Positions 22,383-33,737 of a stretch of DNA of 64,000 bases are shown in pieces. The notes under the pieces are model-generated. The model searched no databases and was not told where the DNA came from. It saw nothing but the letters and a program-made list of their open reading frames with translations. The position numbers were made by a program, and so were the translations under genes. Position 1 is the stretch's first letter; each line of letters begins with the position of its first letter. Origin of the DNA: Conchocele bisecta (lineage: Eukaryota > Mollusca > Bivalvia > Lucinida > Thyasiridae). The stretch is from assembly GCA_029237695.1 (NCBI GenBank), contig CM055271.1:29604695-29668694 (forward strand). The letters run 5' to 3'.

Positions 22383-22985
22383 TTTCTTACATTTCCCACA
22401 CGACACTTTATACAAAGAAAAGCAAATAAAACGTAAAATATGATTATGAGTGGGGCAAATTAATTTCTGCAGTAGCCATGTGATAAATACTAGTGTGCAA
22501 TTGTTTTTTATAAACTGTTTTGTTTATAGAAGCTCCAGGTCAATCCGAACCTTCCAAACCAAATGCTAAGTTGACTTTTAGATAATTTGTATCCTTTTTC
22601 AACCTCTTGGTGATCACTTAACTCTTTACCTGCCGTAGACTGATATATCCGTCGCGTTTTGCCACCTGCGAAACCCCACAGACTGATAATTCCGTCATGT
22701 TTACACAGCGGTGTAAACCCAGTGACTGGTCTATCCGCTATCCAAAATTAGAACGTCTACCCCAGTGACGTAAATATCCGTGTCAAATACCAATGTTAAA
22801 AACGACACGATTGGTCAGTAACTAGCAGGTGCTCGAATATAGACGAATCAAATTATTGTTCACAAATGATTAATGAATAATCAGAACGAGGCTGTTCCAT
22901 ATTTAGATATGTGTCAAGGATGATTTATTGGAAATTCGTGTGTTATAAAAATAGTACGCACGTGGTCTTCCTGTGCATAAATAAA

Positions 22986-25233
22986 ATGGCTGATTGGAAC
23001 GGAAATTCAGATGATTCTGACAACAGTGGCTTTGCAAGCGATGATGTCGGCTCGGTTAGAAGTGTCGGGAGTGACATTTCGGTATCTTCTCCCGATGTAT
23101 CTGATGTGTCGTCTCCAGATGTGTCGCCAGTCGCGTCCGATGACGAATCCGATGCTGAAATCGAACGACTCGAACGACGTATTTATGCAGCGGGTGACTG
23201 GTCGCCACAACTCACTTCGCCCCAGATCGAGAATTTTGTCCAGGAGATCGGGGCATCATTCGTGTTACCAGAGGGCAAGAACGAGTTGGACTTTTTCCAT
23301 AGATTCTTCCCGACAGCTGTTATATTGATGTTGGTACGGGAAACAAATAATTATGCTGCCAAATCAATGCAAATCAAGCCAGATTCCCAGTGGGTAGACA
23401 CCACTTTGAAGAGATGATGGCATTTTTTGGGACTACACATAATCTTTTCAGTCATCGGCGTTCCCTCATACAGCCTGGCATGGAAATCAACATGGCCATT
23501 TGAGATACCATCAGTTCCACAGATCATGACCAGAATGCGGTTTGAGAGATTGATGAAATATTTCCATCTAAACGACACAACCCAAAATCCTGCACGAGGT
23601 CAACCCGGCCACGACAAGTTGTGCCATGTCCGTCCTGTCATTGACGCTGTCAACAACGCCTGTCTCAACAATTACAGACCTCACAGGTGATTACAATTAG
23701 GAATTTTGCACAGTCTGATTAGGGTCTGCACTGTTCACCTTTACATACCTCGCAGGTGATTGTAATTAGGAATTTTACGACCAGTGTAGATCCAGATCAG
23801 CCATGTGCAACTACACAGTCTGATTAGGATCTGCACTGTTCAGTATTCACCTTTACAGACCTCGCAGGTGATTGTAATTAGGAATTTTGAGACCAGTGTA
23901 GATCCAGATCAGCCTGTGCATCCGCACAGTCTGATCAGGATCTGCACTGTTCACCATACCATCAATGAAACATCTGGCATGCTGCTAACAAGCCATATAG
24001 ACCGTTATCACTAATATCAGGCTACAGCATGTACAGAAGTGTGCTATTTGATCTAGAACTACAGTGTATACATGTATATATATTCATAAATTTCTAAATA
24101 ATTGTCGGTGATTGGTGTCATTGAAAGGGTCCTATTGAAAGGGTCCTTTCAATGACACCATCACTTTTTATTTGCATTGTAACTAATAATTGATCTTTAT
24201 AGTAGAAATAATTGAAAATATTCTGTTTACACAGGGAGCAGAGCATTGATGAGGGAATGATTGCGTTCAAGGGGAGATTGTCCTTCAAGCAATATTTGCC
24301 CGCCAAACCAACTAAATATGGAATAAAAGTTTGGGAGAGAGCGGACCCCCATAATGGATTTGTCCACGAATTCCAAATATACACAGGGAAAACTGCAGGC
24401 ACAGCAGGAGAAATGGGACTCGGCACTCGTGTTGTCAAAGATCTCACAAGGAACATTCTGGGGAAATACCATGTCATATACATGGATAACTTCTTTTCCA
24501 ACCCCAAATTATATGAAGATCTCGTCAATGAAAAAACATACTGTTCAGGGACTGTTAGGGCCAACAGGAAAGGTATGCCTGAAGCAGTAAAAAACAAAAA
24601 ACTAAAAAACAGAGGTGACAGTATCATCATGCAAAAGGGACCAATGACAGCTATGGCCTGGAAGGACAAAAAGCCAGTCTACTACCTGACGACGTTTGAA
24701 GACCCAACAAAGTCTACGACAGTCAAGCGCGTCAGAAGGACGGTACACAAACCGAGTATCCCGCTCCCAAAGTCGCGGAGAGTTACAACAAATTTATGTT
24801 TGGCGTAGACTTGGCAGATCAAAAACGGATGCAGTATTCAACTTGTAGAAAAGCTAAGAAATGGTGGAAATATTTGTTCTGGTTTTGTTTTGACATCGCC
24901 CTTGTGAATGCCATGATATGTATGCAGGAGTCCCCAAATCACACAACGCGTCGTGGGAAAGAAGTGAAGAGGAAACAAATCGACTTCCGCCAAGCTCTGG
25001 CCATCCAGATGATTGGAACATTCCGCGGGTCCCGTAAAAGGAAGTCGATATCTGTTGTCGACAACTGTGGAAATGCACATTGGCCAACACAGTTCGACAA
25101 ACCCGGCCGGTGCAAGCAGTGTACCAAGGAGAAACGGCGACATGAAGTGTCCATCGGTTGCCAACAGTGCAGCACTCGTCTGTGTGTAAAGCACGGGTGC
25201 TTTACAAAGTATCACAAAGAATTAATGAAATGA
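22986..25233 (+). pseudogene. piggyBac transposase with one intron, frameshifted
   Basis: DDE-type transposase that excises and reinserts the element at TTAA. Exon 1 (22986-23686) has an acidic Ser/Asp-rich N-terminus and the start of the DDE_Tnp_1_7 domain. Exon 2 (24235-25233) carries the first Asp (SIDEGMIAFKGR), second Asp (VIYMDNFFSNP) and third Asp (FMFGVDLADQ), then a C-terminal Cys/His cluster (CKQCTKEK, GCQQCSTRLCVKHGC) of the usual piggyBac zinc-binding type. Joining GT at 23687 to AG at 24234 restores the frame exactly. Lesions: an in-frame TGA at 23415-23417, better explained by two compensating single-base shifts around 23405-23427, and a one-base shift near 24727. All catalytic Asp residues remain. 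The usual length is about 600 residues, as here. Confidence 0.88.
23687..24234 (+). repeat. Intron made of a roughly 100-bp tandem repeat
   Basis: Two further units each begin CCTCGCAGGTGATTGTAATT, matching the exon/intron junction CCTCACAGGTGATTACAATT itself. Each also contains CAGTCTGATTAGG or a variant. The 3' part has a short hairpin at 24117-24160 and an acceptor TTTACACAG. The related transposase at 63240 lacks an intron here. Confidence 0.8.
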
Positions 25234-25789
25234 ACTGTAATGTAAACAAAATGTAAAAAGTGTTTTGAATGTTTTGGTAGAAAAAAATAAAATTGTTACA
25301 AACAGTGCAGATCCTGATGAGACGGCTCATTATGAGCCGGCTCATCTGGATCTACACTATTTGTAAACAGCCCTAACAGATCTATAGTGTTGAACCTGTT
25401 AAACTTTACATCATATGTTGTAAATATTGTTTCAAGTTGATGTAGAGATATAATTCAGTGGTACATTTCCCGGCGAAAATGTGTGGAATTTTAAAATTTT
25501 GTTCATTTGAACCAGTTTTGTGTATTTGGAATTTAAATTTGAATGGATTAATTACCACCATTACTGAGGTAAGCCTTTATTATAATGTCTAAACAAAAAT
25601 TGGGAGTCATTCCTTTAAATTAAAACCTGATATAATTGATTTTACCCCAGTGCATGTATACAGTTTACACACATTTCTACTGGTGCCAAATTGTTCCAGT
25701 AGTTAGCCAGATAAACCTCTGCAGCAGTCTGGCTGCTAGTGTGTATTAGTAGGCTGTGTACAACTGGTCTGTAGCAGGTAAAGAGTTAA

Positions 25790-26634
25790 ATGTAATGTTG
25801 CCATGTATTAACTCTTTGCATGCTGGGAAATGTGTGGGCTATAAATAGTTAAACAAGAGGGCCATCATCGCTCACCTGACTCCATGAACACCAAGGAGAA
25901 TGTGACATTGAGTTCATGTGTTTAAAAAAAATTGTGCTATTTTTAGATGGCGGTCATCTTGGATTAAGCGATGACTCTCAAACACATTCGCAACATGTAC
26001 GGTACCAAAACCTGGCCAGATACCTCAAATTTGGACCTGCGATCACCTGCGTTCATAACTTTTGAGTTGAGTACCTGTTGCGTACCTGTTGCGTACCTGT
26101 TGCGATCCTGTTGTGATCGTGTTGCATGCGTAGCGTACCTGTTGCGTACATGTTGCGTCCCTGTTGCGTATAAATTGATAGCAGGCATTCGCAGAGAATT
26201 ATTGAACATGTTCAAAATTTCCGAACTTACTCTGCGTGTGTCTGCGATCACCTGCGTGCTTGTTGCGTACTTCAAACCTATAAAACCTATTAGTTGCGTG
26301 TGAGTTGCGTTCGGAACTTATGACCACTATTTATTATTCGCAACCATACGCAACTGGTGATCGCTATGGTGTGAGGGCATCATAATGCAGAGTGCAGAGG
26401 AAAATCACACAGCAGTAAAAAATAGTGTTGCTGTATATACAATATAATAGTATATTATTCATATAAATATCACTATTAAACATTAATTACAATATGTATG
26501 CATATTATTAAAACAATAGATGCTATCGCTGTTTCGCTATATATGATATTTATAATAAAAACATTTTTATATTCGACCGCGTACAAGTTTTCTGTCACAT
26601 GAAGATCATGCAAGATAGCTAATTCACGAAAACA
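25790..26634. repeat. Spacer with dispersed repeat and 10-bp minisatellite
   Basis: AACAAGAGGGCCATCATCGC (about 25853) is a dispersed repeat start. At 26070-26320 the unit GTTGCGTACCT recurs with variants (GTTGCGATCCT, GTTGCGTACAT). ORFs on both strands (25964-26303) are repeat read-through. The rest shows no gene. Confidence 0.7.
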
Positions 26635-26778
26635 ATGGCCAATTTAAATTACACACTTGGGGAGGAGGTGGAAGCTGTCGATGGAGTAGGAAGATGGGAG
26701 CTTGGTACGACGAAGAATGAAGGAGATGGAAAACTGCTTGTCAGTTTTACTGGATGGAGCAGCCGTTTTGATCGGTGG
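26635..26778 (+). CDS. Exon 1: Tudor/MBT-like domain
   Basis: The ATG at 26635 begins 48 codons ending FDRW at a donor (GTATAG at 26779); an alternative donor is GTGGGT at 26775. The peptide (NYTLGEEVEAVDGVGRWELG, then KLLVSFTGWSSRFDRW) has the pattern of chromatin-reader Tudor/MBT/chromo-barrel folds: G-x-x-VEAVD, RW, V-x-F-x-GW, F-D-x-W. The phase-0 end fits the next exon at 27487. Confidence 0.6.
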
Positions 26779-26926
26779 GTATAGTCCATGCTGGCATGTC
26801 TAAATCTTGAATTTCCACCTCGGTCCCATTTCAATTCGTGCCCACGTGTGGTAGGGATCTATGTGGGTCCCCGTCAGGTCCGACGGTAAACCAGAAGTTG
26901 CCGGACCGAATACTGGACGAAGGCCG

Positions 26927-27068
26927 GAATGGCTTTTTGTGGAATTTATCGGGGCATAAACTTGGGAAAGTCGCGGGAATACTGGACGAAGGCCAGAAGG
27001 CCTTCGTCCAGTATTCCCGCGACTTTTCCAAGTTTATATCCCCGATAAATTCCACAAAAAGGCCATTC
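26927..27068. repeat. 142-bp near-perfect hairpin
   Basis: The arms run from AATGGCTTTTTGTGGAATTT to its complement, with the turn at GGCCAGAAGGCC (26991-27002). Only a few mismatches are visible. It sits in the intron after the Tudor-like exon and is likely a palindromic MITE. Confidence 0.9.
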
Positions 27069-27486
27069 ATTCCTTATAATTCCAGCATTTGAAATAAATT
27101 CATCAAGAAAATGTGTTTATTTTTCGTTTTCTTAAGAATTATTTTAACTGCACCTCACGGATACGGAAAGTAGTTCGGCGTGGGAGTTTACTGGGATATA
27201 AATTTTGGACATAGACTTGCTATGGACCAATCAAATGTTAGGGAATTGTGTAAATATTTTTGTGCTGGAATTATTAATGTTTAGTTTTCATATGCTTAAT
27301 AGCCAAAACGACGGCGGTTGGAAAACATGAAACAGACAGTTGTTTGCTTTAATAGGCGTTACAATTATTTTCTATATCATGTTTATAAAATATTGAGAAC
27401 ATGGCTTCCACTGCAATAGAATTTACAAACTGAAAGTTTGTATTATTCCTCAATTAGGTACTTTTATATGCTGATGTTTTACAGAG

Positions 27487-27568
27487 ACAGAAGCGGTCGC
27501 CACCTGTATAGCTACGCCGGGAGGGGTATCTGATAAAGAAAAGTCCAAGACCACTAGATTTTCAGCAG
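27487..27568 (+). CDS. Exon 2 of the Tudor/BEN gene
   Basis: The acceptor TTTTACAGAG and donor GTAAGT bound 27 codons plus one base. The peptide contains TPGGVSDKEKSKTTRFSA. The last part (CCAAGACCACTAGATTTTCAGCAGG) is repeated at about 61730-61755 beside another exon of this family. This supports its being a real exon. Confidence 0.5.
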
Positions 27569-27599
27569 GTAAGTGCTATACACCGTTCTCTTACTGTTT

Positions 27600-27774
27600 C
27601 AGGCGTTGGGAGGCGACACCACGGCGGAATTCTTTCGTCCGCGGGCGACCCTCCGAACCCCCCACCCAGTTTCGCCCAGCTTCCCGTCAGCTGGGTCGGC
27701 GATGCGGACCCAGCCGCCTGCACCAGCTGGCCAGCAGGGAGTGGGGGGGGGGGGGTGATGCAGTTTCGGCTCGT

Positions 27775-27853
<79 letters not shown>

Positions 27854-28770
27854 AGCCTGTCGACAACGACTTCGAGGACGGCGAGGACGGCGAGGACGGC
27901 GAGGACGGCAAGGACTTGGTCCCCGGGACCCCGCGCAAGACCCGCATTGGGATGGCACCGAGGGGCGAGGATTTGAGCGATGGTGTAAGTATTATAAATA
28001 GTACTTTATGTCCAATCTTTATGTCACATAATGTCACACTAATTCAAAATGGCCGCCATAAATCACACATTACATTTTACAGGCCATTGACGAGGTGATC
28101 AGCGACTGGCACGACATGGCCGTCATGGGGGCGAAGTTGGTGAAGGCGGTTGAGGAGGAGCAGTTGGAGGACGACCAGTTGTCTCGTCGTGCGCCGGTAT
28201 ATGCTCTTCAACGACGTTCGTGGCAGAGATTACACAGACAGGATCAGCATGGCCGATAAGCTCCTAGCTGATGCCTGGAAGCACAGCGGAGCCCTGGGTC
28301 GGTATGGACCAACTAACATTACCGCCTTCAGGAAGACTATTACCACGAGCACGCGCCGCCACAGGACGGACAACACTCAGCCAGTGGCCAGCCTCTTATC
28401 CCACAACCTAAGCACAGCTGACAGATACTATAGGTAAGTTGCAGTGATCTTATCTTATCGTAACACATCCTTTGTATTTGCTCAGCATAACTTCCAGCTT
28501 GTCCGCACTCCCATATGCATTGTTATTTTACAGCTTCACTGGGAACAGGTCTCAGGCGGCTGACGCCTACGGTCGGATCGCGGAGGCGCATAGGTCCCAG
28601 CTGACTGCCGCACCCCACACCACTACCCGCCCATCTAGTAACCCCCCAACCGCCAACTTCAGCGACAGCGAGGCCGAGGAGATGGCAGAGGAGGAGGATG
28701 TCCGCCTGGAGCTAGCCACGGCCAGATTCCCAGAGTTGGAGACCCAGATAAAACAGGCTGGTCAGAGTCC
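27600..28770 (+). pseudogene. Tyrosine-recombinase gene fragments, copy 1
   Basis: Exon-like pieces: 27603 to about 27770 (Pro/Ala-rich); about 27852-27985 with EDGEDGEDG repeats ending at GTAAGT; and 28082 to about 28195 (AIDEVISDWHDMAVMGAKLV). Next comes the C-terminal recombinase exon to 28433 (FRKTITTS, then LLSHNLSTADRYYR, donor GTAAGT) and a following exon from 28534 (SQAADAYGRIAEAHRSQ). The TADRYYR block is the active-site tyrosine region of phage-integrase-type recombinases, as in Crypton transposons. G/C homopolymers at 27738-27851 break the frame. The C-terminal part matches 40957-41540. Confidence 0.6.
27738..27851. repeat. Long G then C homopolymer tracts
   Basis: A run of about 13 G is followed, after a short gap, by about 73 bases of almost pure C. 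The Gly-rich and Pro-rich ORFs on both strands come only from these runs. The true length is likely unreliable in the assembly. Confidence 0.9.
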
Positions 28771-29001
28771 TGTTTTTCTGCTGTGGTCGGACATTCCTGA
28801 AGTTCAGCATTGGCCGACTTTTTCTTGAGGTTTACCCTGAATTTACTCTGTCATAATTCAGCATAACTTCCAGCTTGTCCGCACTCCCATATGCATTGTT
28901 ATTTTACAGCTTCGCTGAGAACAGGTCTCAGGCGGCTGACGCCTACGGTCGGATCGCGGAGGCGCATAGGTCCCAGCTGACTGCCGCACCCCACACCACT
29001 A
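28483..29001. repeat. 143-bp direct duplication flanking an inverted transposase fragment
   Basis: 28483-28625 (intron end and exon start of the recombinase) is repeated at 28859-29001. Between them, 28771-28850 is the reverse complement of 52465-52550, the start region of the transposase gene at 52504. This indicates a rearrangement that carried transposase sequence into the recombinase exon. Confidence 0.75.
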
Positions 29002-29278
29002 AATCGGTAAAAAGTGGAGGACTATATAGGCAAAAAGACGCTAACCCTAAACCTAACCACAGCCAGGGTATCCAAATTCCAATGACCAGGGCGGATGGTC
29101 GCAACCACTCTATCAACAATTTTCTTAAATATCTTGAATTTGCTGCTTAATATATTTTGTTTGTAAATTCAGCACCGATGCTACGTTTTAGGTCAAAGCT
29201 GCCACAGGGCGCATCCTCGTGTCTTACACACACATACACATCTCTAGTCTCACTTGAAACTTATGTTACTGTATACAG

Positions 29279-29419
29279 ATGGAGACATTGACTAACATGG
29301 TGAAGGCCAACCTTAATGGTCTGTGTGGTGTACACAATGTCGTGTCTTCAGTGGAAAGGAAATTGGACCTTGTGATGGAGTCATTGTTCTGTGGAAAATG
29401 TGTGAAGAAGATGTACAAG
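29279..29419 (+). CDS. Coiled-coil/CxxC exon of the BEN-family gene
   Basis: The acceptor TGTATACAG and donor GTATAT bound 47 complete codons. The peptide starts METLTNMVKANLNGLCG, contains a heptad-like VVSSVERKLDLVME and ends CGKCVKKMYK. An almost identical copy, including about 430 bases of downstream intron, lies at 53961-54513. The function is unknown; it may mediate dimerisation. Confidence 0.55.
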
Positions 29420-29849
29420 GTATATATAGAAGTACAATAACTATGTATGATAGCACTGAATCTCTACTACAGTATACATGTACTATAGCACAAAACTGAC
29501 TCTTAGGCCACAGGGGCTTGAGCATCTGATAACATATTATAAGTACTAGTATGGCATTAAGGCCATTTCAGAAATTGTGATTTGTCAGGCATAATTTCTG
29601 GGCAACCAGTCTGTTAACCCCCAAACTTGAAAATTTGTCGGACCCTGTGACAATATATAGTGGATTTGCGGGCGATTTCTAAATGTATTCGTCTAAATCA
29701 GACATTTGTGCAGTGCCCCAAATAAGAGGTGAAGAAAGAGTATTATACCCCTCAGATTTAGCTGAATATATACGTCTCCTTTTTCAAAATGAGGAGTCCT
29801 GGTACTCCAGATGATTTTCAAAATACTACACATTACTTTTCTAGCAAAG

Positions 29850-30035
29850 TATACTTTCAGGGAGTAATCATTTATTTTTCCCGAAATGCATTATGTCATA
29901 TAGAACTAACGACTGCATATATTTGATGATTAAAAGTATGCAGAATTATTATACTGAATTTATTACATTATCACAGCCAAATTGGCTGTGATAATGTAAT
30001 AAATGCAGTATAATAAAATTCTAAAATTGACACAG
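29850..30035. mobile_element. Palindrome-core MITE, truncated copy
   Basis: It begins inside the terminal repeat (CTAGCAAAGTATACTTT) and includes the palindromic core at 29946-30010 (TTATTATACTGAATTTATTA and its complement around AGCCAAATTGGCT). It belongs to the family with full copies at 31503-31809 and 54712-55003. Confidence 0.85.
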
Positions 30036-30760
30036 TTGGTTTTAGCAAATTTAATATTATATTTCAATAAGCTGAAAATAAATACCGCTATGCAAAATTG
30101 CTCACATTTTAATTGAATGTACTTTAATGCGGTAGCCAAGAGATCTGGCTACATTAGGCAGGGCCCAACGCATTAAATTTTACATAGGGCACATGCATTC
30201 AATATATATACTATCACTTAGAAATTCAAATGACATTCGCTGTTGATAGATTGATTGGTAAACACCAATAGTCAATCATTCACGTAGGAAATACAGTATT
30301 CTTCACTTCATATTTGTCCGTCCCCACATCTTTCTTACTGCTTGTCGACCGATGTGGGTTGAACTTAATAGGGATGTTACACTCTTTATGATTGCTCCGA
30401 TTCAGATTTGTTAAAATTGAGGTAGAGTCTAATCCATGTTGGCTGCCATTGAAAAGTAGGTAAAATTCTGTCAAAAATCTCAGACCGCCAGGATAATTTT
30501 GGCACAACCTTGTATTAGTATGAATCAACAGTACATGTAGTTCATATATGGTGGCCCCGGGTCAAAGTGGTCAAGTATGGGCCAACTTTTACATTTGGCT
30601 AAATATGGTGGTCATATATCAAATCGACAAGATGGCCACCAAACATTCAAGATTTACTTCAGCCTGCTGAATTCCAGTCTGAATTCATAGGAATTTTAGT
30701 AGCCTGTGTCCTTGGGTTAGTGGTTAATGCAAGTCTGAATGTTTAGATCTAGTTCTTGGA
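30036..30760. other. Intronic sequence, no recognisable feature
   Basis: AT-rich DNA between two exons of the BEN-family gene, with only short unsupported ORFs. Confidence 0.5.
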
Positions 30761-30782
30761 TTGATTGTGTGTGTACTTCCAG

Positions 30783-31291
30783 GTTCTGACATCGAGCCAT
30801 CGTTCCAGGCACCACCCCATCACACGTTCCAGTCACCGCCCCATCACATGTTCCAGTCACCGCCCCATTACACGTTCCAGTCACCGCCCCATCACACGTT
30901 CACCCCAGCATTTCAGTCACCAGAGCATACTTATTACCTCCCCTACCAGTCACCGCACACATCCTTTCAAACACCACAACCCCAACAGACCCTTCCCGAA
31001 GACCCACATCCACACACGTGGTACAGTCAGTCCGCTCCACTTCGGCCCATTGCGACATACACCGCCTCGCACGTTCCAAACAACGTCAGCGATACACTGT
31101 CCGCCGCTCACACTTCTCTGTTCGGTGACGACCCCCCATCGCCAACAACATTCGATGTTCAGAGGGAGCTTACGGAGATAAGGGAGGAACTGGCGCAGAA
31201 GGATGCGAGGATAGTGTCACTGGAGCGGGATGTCCAACATCTTAAAAAACAGATTAAGGCATCTCGTAGTTCTAAAATGCAAATTTATTAA
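30783..31291 (+). CDS. Pro/Gln/His-rich and coiled-coil exon
   Basis: The acceptor TGTACTTCCAG ends at 30782. The frame begins SDIEPSFQAPPHH and contains five FQSPPHHTF-type repeats and a Gln/Pro-rich middle. It then has a clear coiled coil (ELTEIREELAQKDARIVSLE, then DVQHLKKQI). It ends at a stop near 31291 unless a donor near 31268 (GTAGTT) is used. A second frame is also open over the repeats but lacks the coiled coil. It is likely an internal or terminal exon of the BEN-family gene. Confidence 0.5.
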
Positions 31292-31502
31292 CTCCGCTTT
31301 CGATTGACAAAATAAGCACATGTTCTGTCAAAGAACCTTTAGTCCTTACAAACTAAATGTTGTAACAATGTAACCATTGTGTATGTGGTTGTGGAGAAGA
31401 CACTGGGACTGTAGCTGTATTGATTACTATCAGAATTATCTCCTGTGTATGATCTGTCGGGTTTATCGACTGTCTTGTGTTTCACGAGCCCAGACGACCT
31501 GT

Positions 31503-31809
31503 GTAGCCTATTTCATTAACATTGCAAAGTATACTTTACTAGCAAAGTATACTTTGAGGGAGAAATTTTCAATTTTTTGACAAATTTATTAATTTTTATT
31601 ATACTGAATTTATTACATTATCACAGCCATTTAATGGCTGTGATAATGTAATAAATTCAGTATAATAATTCTGCATACTTTTAATCATGATATATATGCA
31701 TTTGTTAGTTCTATATGAAATAATGCATTTCAGGAAAAATAAATCATTTCTCCCTCAAAGTATACTTTGGTAGTAAAGTATACTTTGCAATGTTGATGAA
31801 ATAGGCTAC
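31503..31809. mobile_element. Palindrome-core MITE, full copy
   Basis: 307 bp. The terminal inverted repeats start GTAGCCTATTTCATTAACAT and are over 50 bp long, each with two copies of AAGTATACTTT. The centre is a roughly 70-bp palindrome. The ends are compatible with a TA target duplication (TA followed by GCCTATT, and AATAGGC followed by TA). Confidence 0.9.
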
Positions 31810-31857
31810 TGGTTATAATGGGGAAAAAGTTTTTGTCGGGCAGAATATTAATTTCAG

Positions 31858-31917
31858 GTTAGCAAAGACAGCAAGGCGGCGACGGCTGAAGACGTACATC
31901 CAAAAGACAAGACAAAA
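31858..31917 (+). CDS. BEN gene exon: basic linker
   Basis: 20 codons between acceptor TTTCAG and donor GTAAGA, phase 0 at both ends. The peptide is VSKDSKAATAEDVHPKDKTK. It joins in frame to the exon at 32876. Confidence 0.6.
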
Positions 31918-32875
31918 GTAAGAGTTTAGTTTGAAAGTAGATGCCCTCAAATTACATGACCATAGATTGTAATAATTATGCAATTTTGAGTCAAATCTTA
32001 ATTTCATTAGAAAACACAGTAATACAGTATTTTATTGCATAACAGTTGGTCCGGCAGTAGAACATGTACAATAACACGGCTCATTATTTTTCGGTAAAGC
32101 ACTGTTACCAGTGCATTATTCAAATCATATCATTAAAACAATGATATATCAGTACACCCAATGTTGCCTTAAACCTAGATGGCAAAGACATTCCAAACGC
32201 CAGATTGCAGAAATGTATGCAATGGTTTGGCAACTGATGACGTATTGAACGTAATGATGTCATTTGGCGTAAGACGTTGATTAAAAGTAAATAAACATTA
32301 CACAAAAAACTAAAAAGGTAACAATTTAATATAAATGATTCTATTCAATGCGCGTCATTTGCAATAAATATTTACAACAGACATATTGATTAGCGTATTC
32401 TTACATCTCTTACATTCTTTCACTAGAGAAATCAAATTGTCCTGCTTCATGTATTTTTAGCGACTGGTATAGCAGTTATGCAATAAATAGGATCTAACAT
32501 CTGTGATGGTTACATATGATTTTTAATGAACTCGTTTCCCAAGTTCATAAGTTACTCCGCAAAGCCTCATTACTTATGAACTCAGTAACTTGTTCATTAA
32601 AAATCATATGAAACCATCACAAATATCAGATCCTCTGTAGGTGCCATATATAAGAAAAATCGCCACACTTCTCAGCAGTGCTATCACTAGCCATGCAAAT
32701 ATCAGCCCATCGATTTCAGATATATGCACGGTGAGATAATGCACAGTTTTTAGGCACCGTATGCAGCCATTGCATTTTTAACTGTGCGTGTATAATGGTA
32801 TAGGTCCTCTGCATATGATACAATTTTGTATACACTATACAAGTATCACTCTTTTGTTATTGATCACTTTAATAG
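31918..32875. repeat. Intron with a 145-bp hairpin
   Basis: 32490-32634 is a foldback: GGATCTAACATCTGTGATGG pairs with the complement ending at ATCAGATCC, and GATTTTTAATGAA pairs across the loop. No coding sequence was seen. Confidence 0.75.
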
Positions 32876-32984
32876 GTTGATGTGGATGTGAGATTACTGA
32901 GGTGTGCAAACCTCACTTCGGCCGTGAAAACCCTGATGGCGTACATGTATGTATTCACACACGAGGAGTTGCATGGTGCTCTTA
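32876..32984 (+). CDS. BEN domain exon, left part
   Basis: The acceptor TTTAATAG precedes VDVDVRLLRCANLTSAVKTL, then MYVFTHEELHGAL. The FTHEEL block fits the BEN pattern F-T-x-E-E-L. The exon is cut after CTTA at 32984 by the TIR transposon and resumes at 39574. Removing the element with one TA gives a continuous codon (ATC) and an unbroken BEN domain. Confidence 0.7.
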
Positions 32985-33320
32985 GTCCAGTAATCAGTGG
33001 CACAAATACACCAGAGTAGTGCACTTCCGGCGGGAAGCACCAAATTTGGCATACGGGGGTTTTCGGGTATGCTGAACAAAATGAGTCGAGGAGACAATCG
33101 ATAAAATTACTACTTCCGGTTCAAAATGGCGGATTTCAAAATGGCCGTCAATCAAATTTTCTTTGCCTGTAGCTTGACCTGTGATGCACGTAGAAGCTTG
33201 ATTTTGGTGGCTACGCTCATGTTTTCGGGGTCAGGGAATACGATATTAGCAATATTAAACTCATCGGCGCTTTAACATTTGGTGGAGGCAGACATCTTGG
33301 ATTTAAAAAATTTTGTTGTC
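32985..33320 (+). repeat. Left terminal inverted repeat of the 6.6 kb element
   Basis: Pairs with 39240-39571 in inverted orientation with frequent mismatches and small indels. The most conserved block is the outer 140 bases. Confidence 0.85.
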
Positions 33321-33737
33321 CAAATATCGATAATTCTGACTCAGCGTGGCTATTATTTCCGTATATTATATAACTGGGTATGCAAAGTTAATACATAATG
33401 TGTATAATGCATTCAAGTTGGAACGTTGTGCTGAAGCAGTGATCGTTTTTTTTTTTTACATATTGCACCATGTCAATTTCGCATCACAAATTCCGTCTGA
33501 ATCGCATGGATGAAAACGTGTAAAGTAGCAAAATATAGCATGTACTCGTCTATGTTTACGTTTATCTTATAACGAACAAATAAACATTCTACCGAGAAGG
33601 CATGTTATATTATTGCGGAATTATTACCGATATAAGCCACCATACTTTTTTTACTGCATGTATCATTCTCCAACTACAACAACAACAACAAAACAACGGC
33701 AATAATATCGCTTTCCGTAGAAGAACAGGCATCTAGC

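Larger units (their letters stand above)
22618..25789 (+). mobile_element. Complete piggyBac element with TTAA target duplication
   Basis: TTAA (22618-22621) is followed by CTCTTTACCTGC. The right end is GCAGGTAAAGAG followed by TTAA (25786-25789). Perfect 12-bp terminal inverted repeats with TTAA on both sides are the hallmark of piggyBac. The 3.17 kb span holds one transposase gene (22986-25233). The element is structurally full length. Similar ends (TTAACTCTTTGCATGCTGGG at about 25810) just outside suggest a neighbouring related terminus. Confidence 0.93.

Noticed and set aside
24118..24669. 183-codon minus-strand ORF
   Set aside because: Shadow of the piggyBac transposase exon on the plus strand, which has the catalytic motifs.
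27599..28037. Gly-rich and Pro-rich ORFs over 27.6-28.0 kb
   Set aside because: Their length depends on the poly-C/poly-G tract; only the EDG-repeat exon frame next to it is plausible.
30765..31181. 138-codon His/Ser/Pro-rich ORF
   Set aside because: It overlaps the Pro/Gln-rich exon in another frame and lacks the coiled coil; it is open because the codon repeats are simple.
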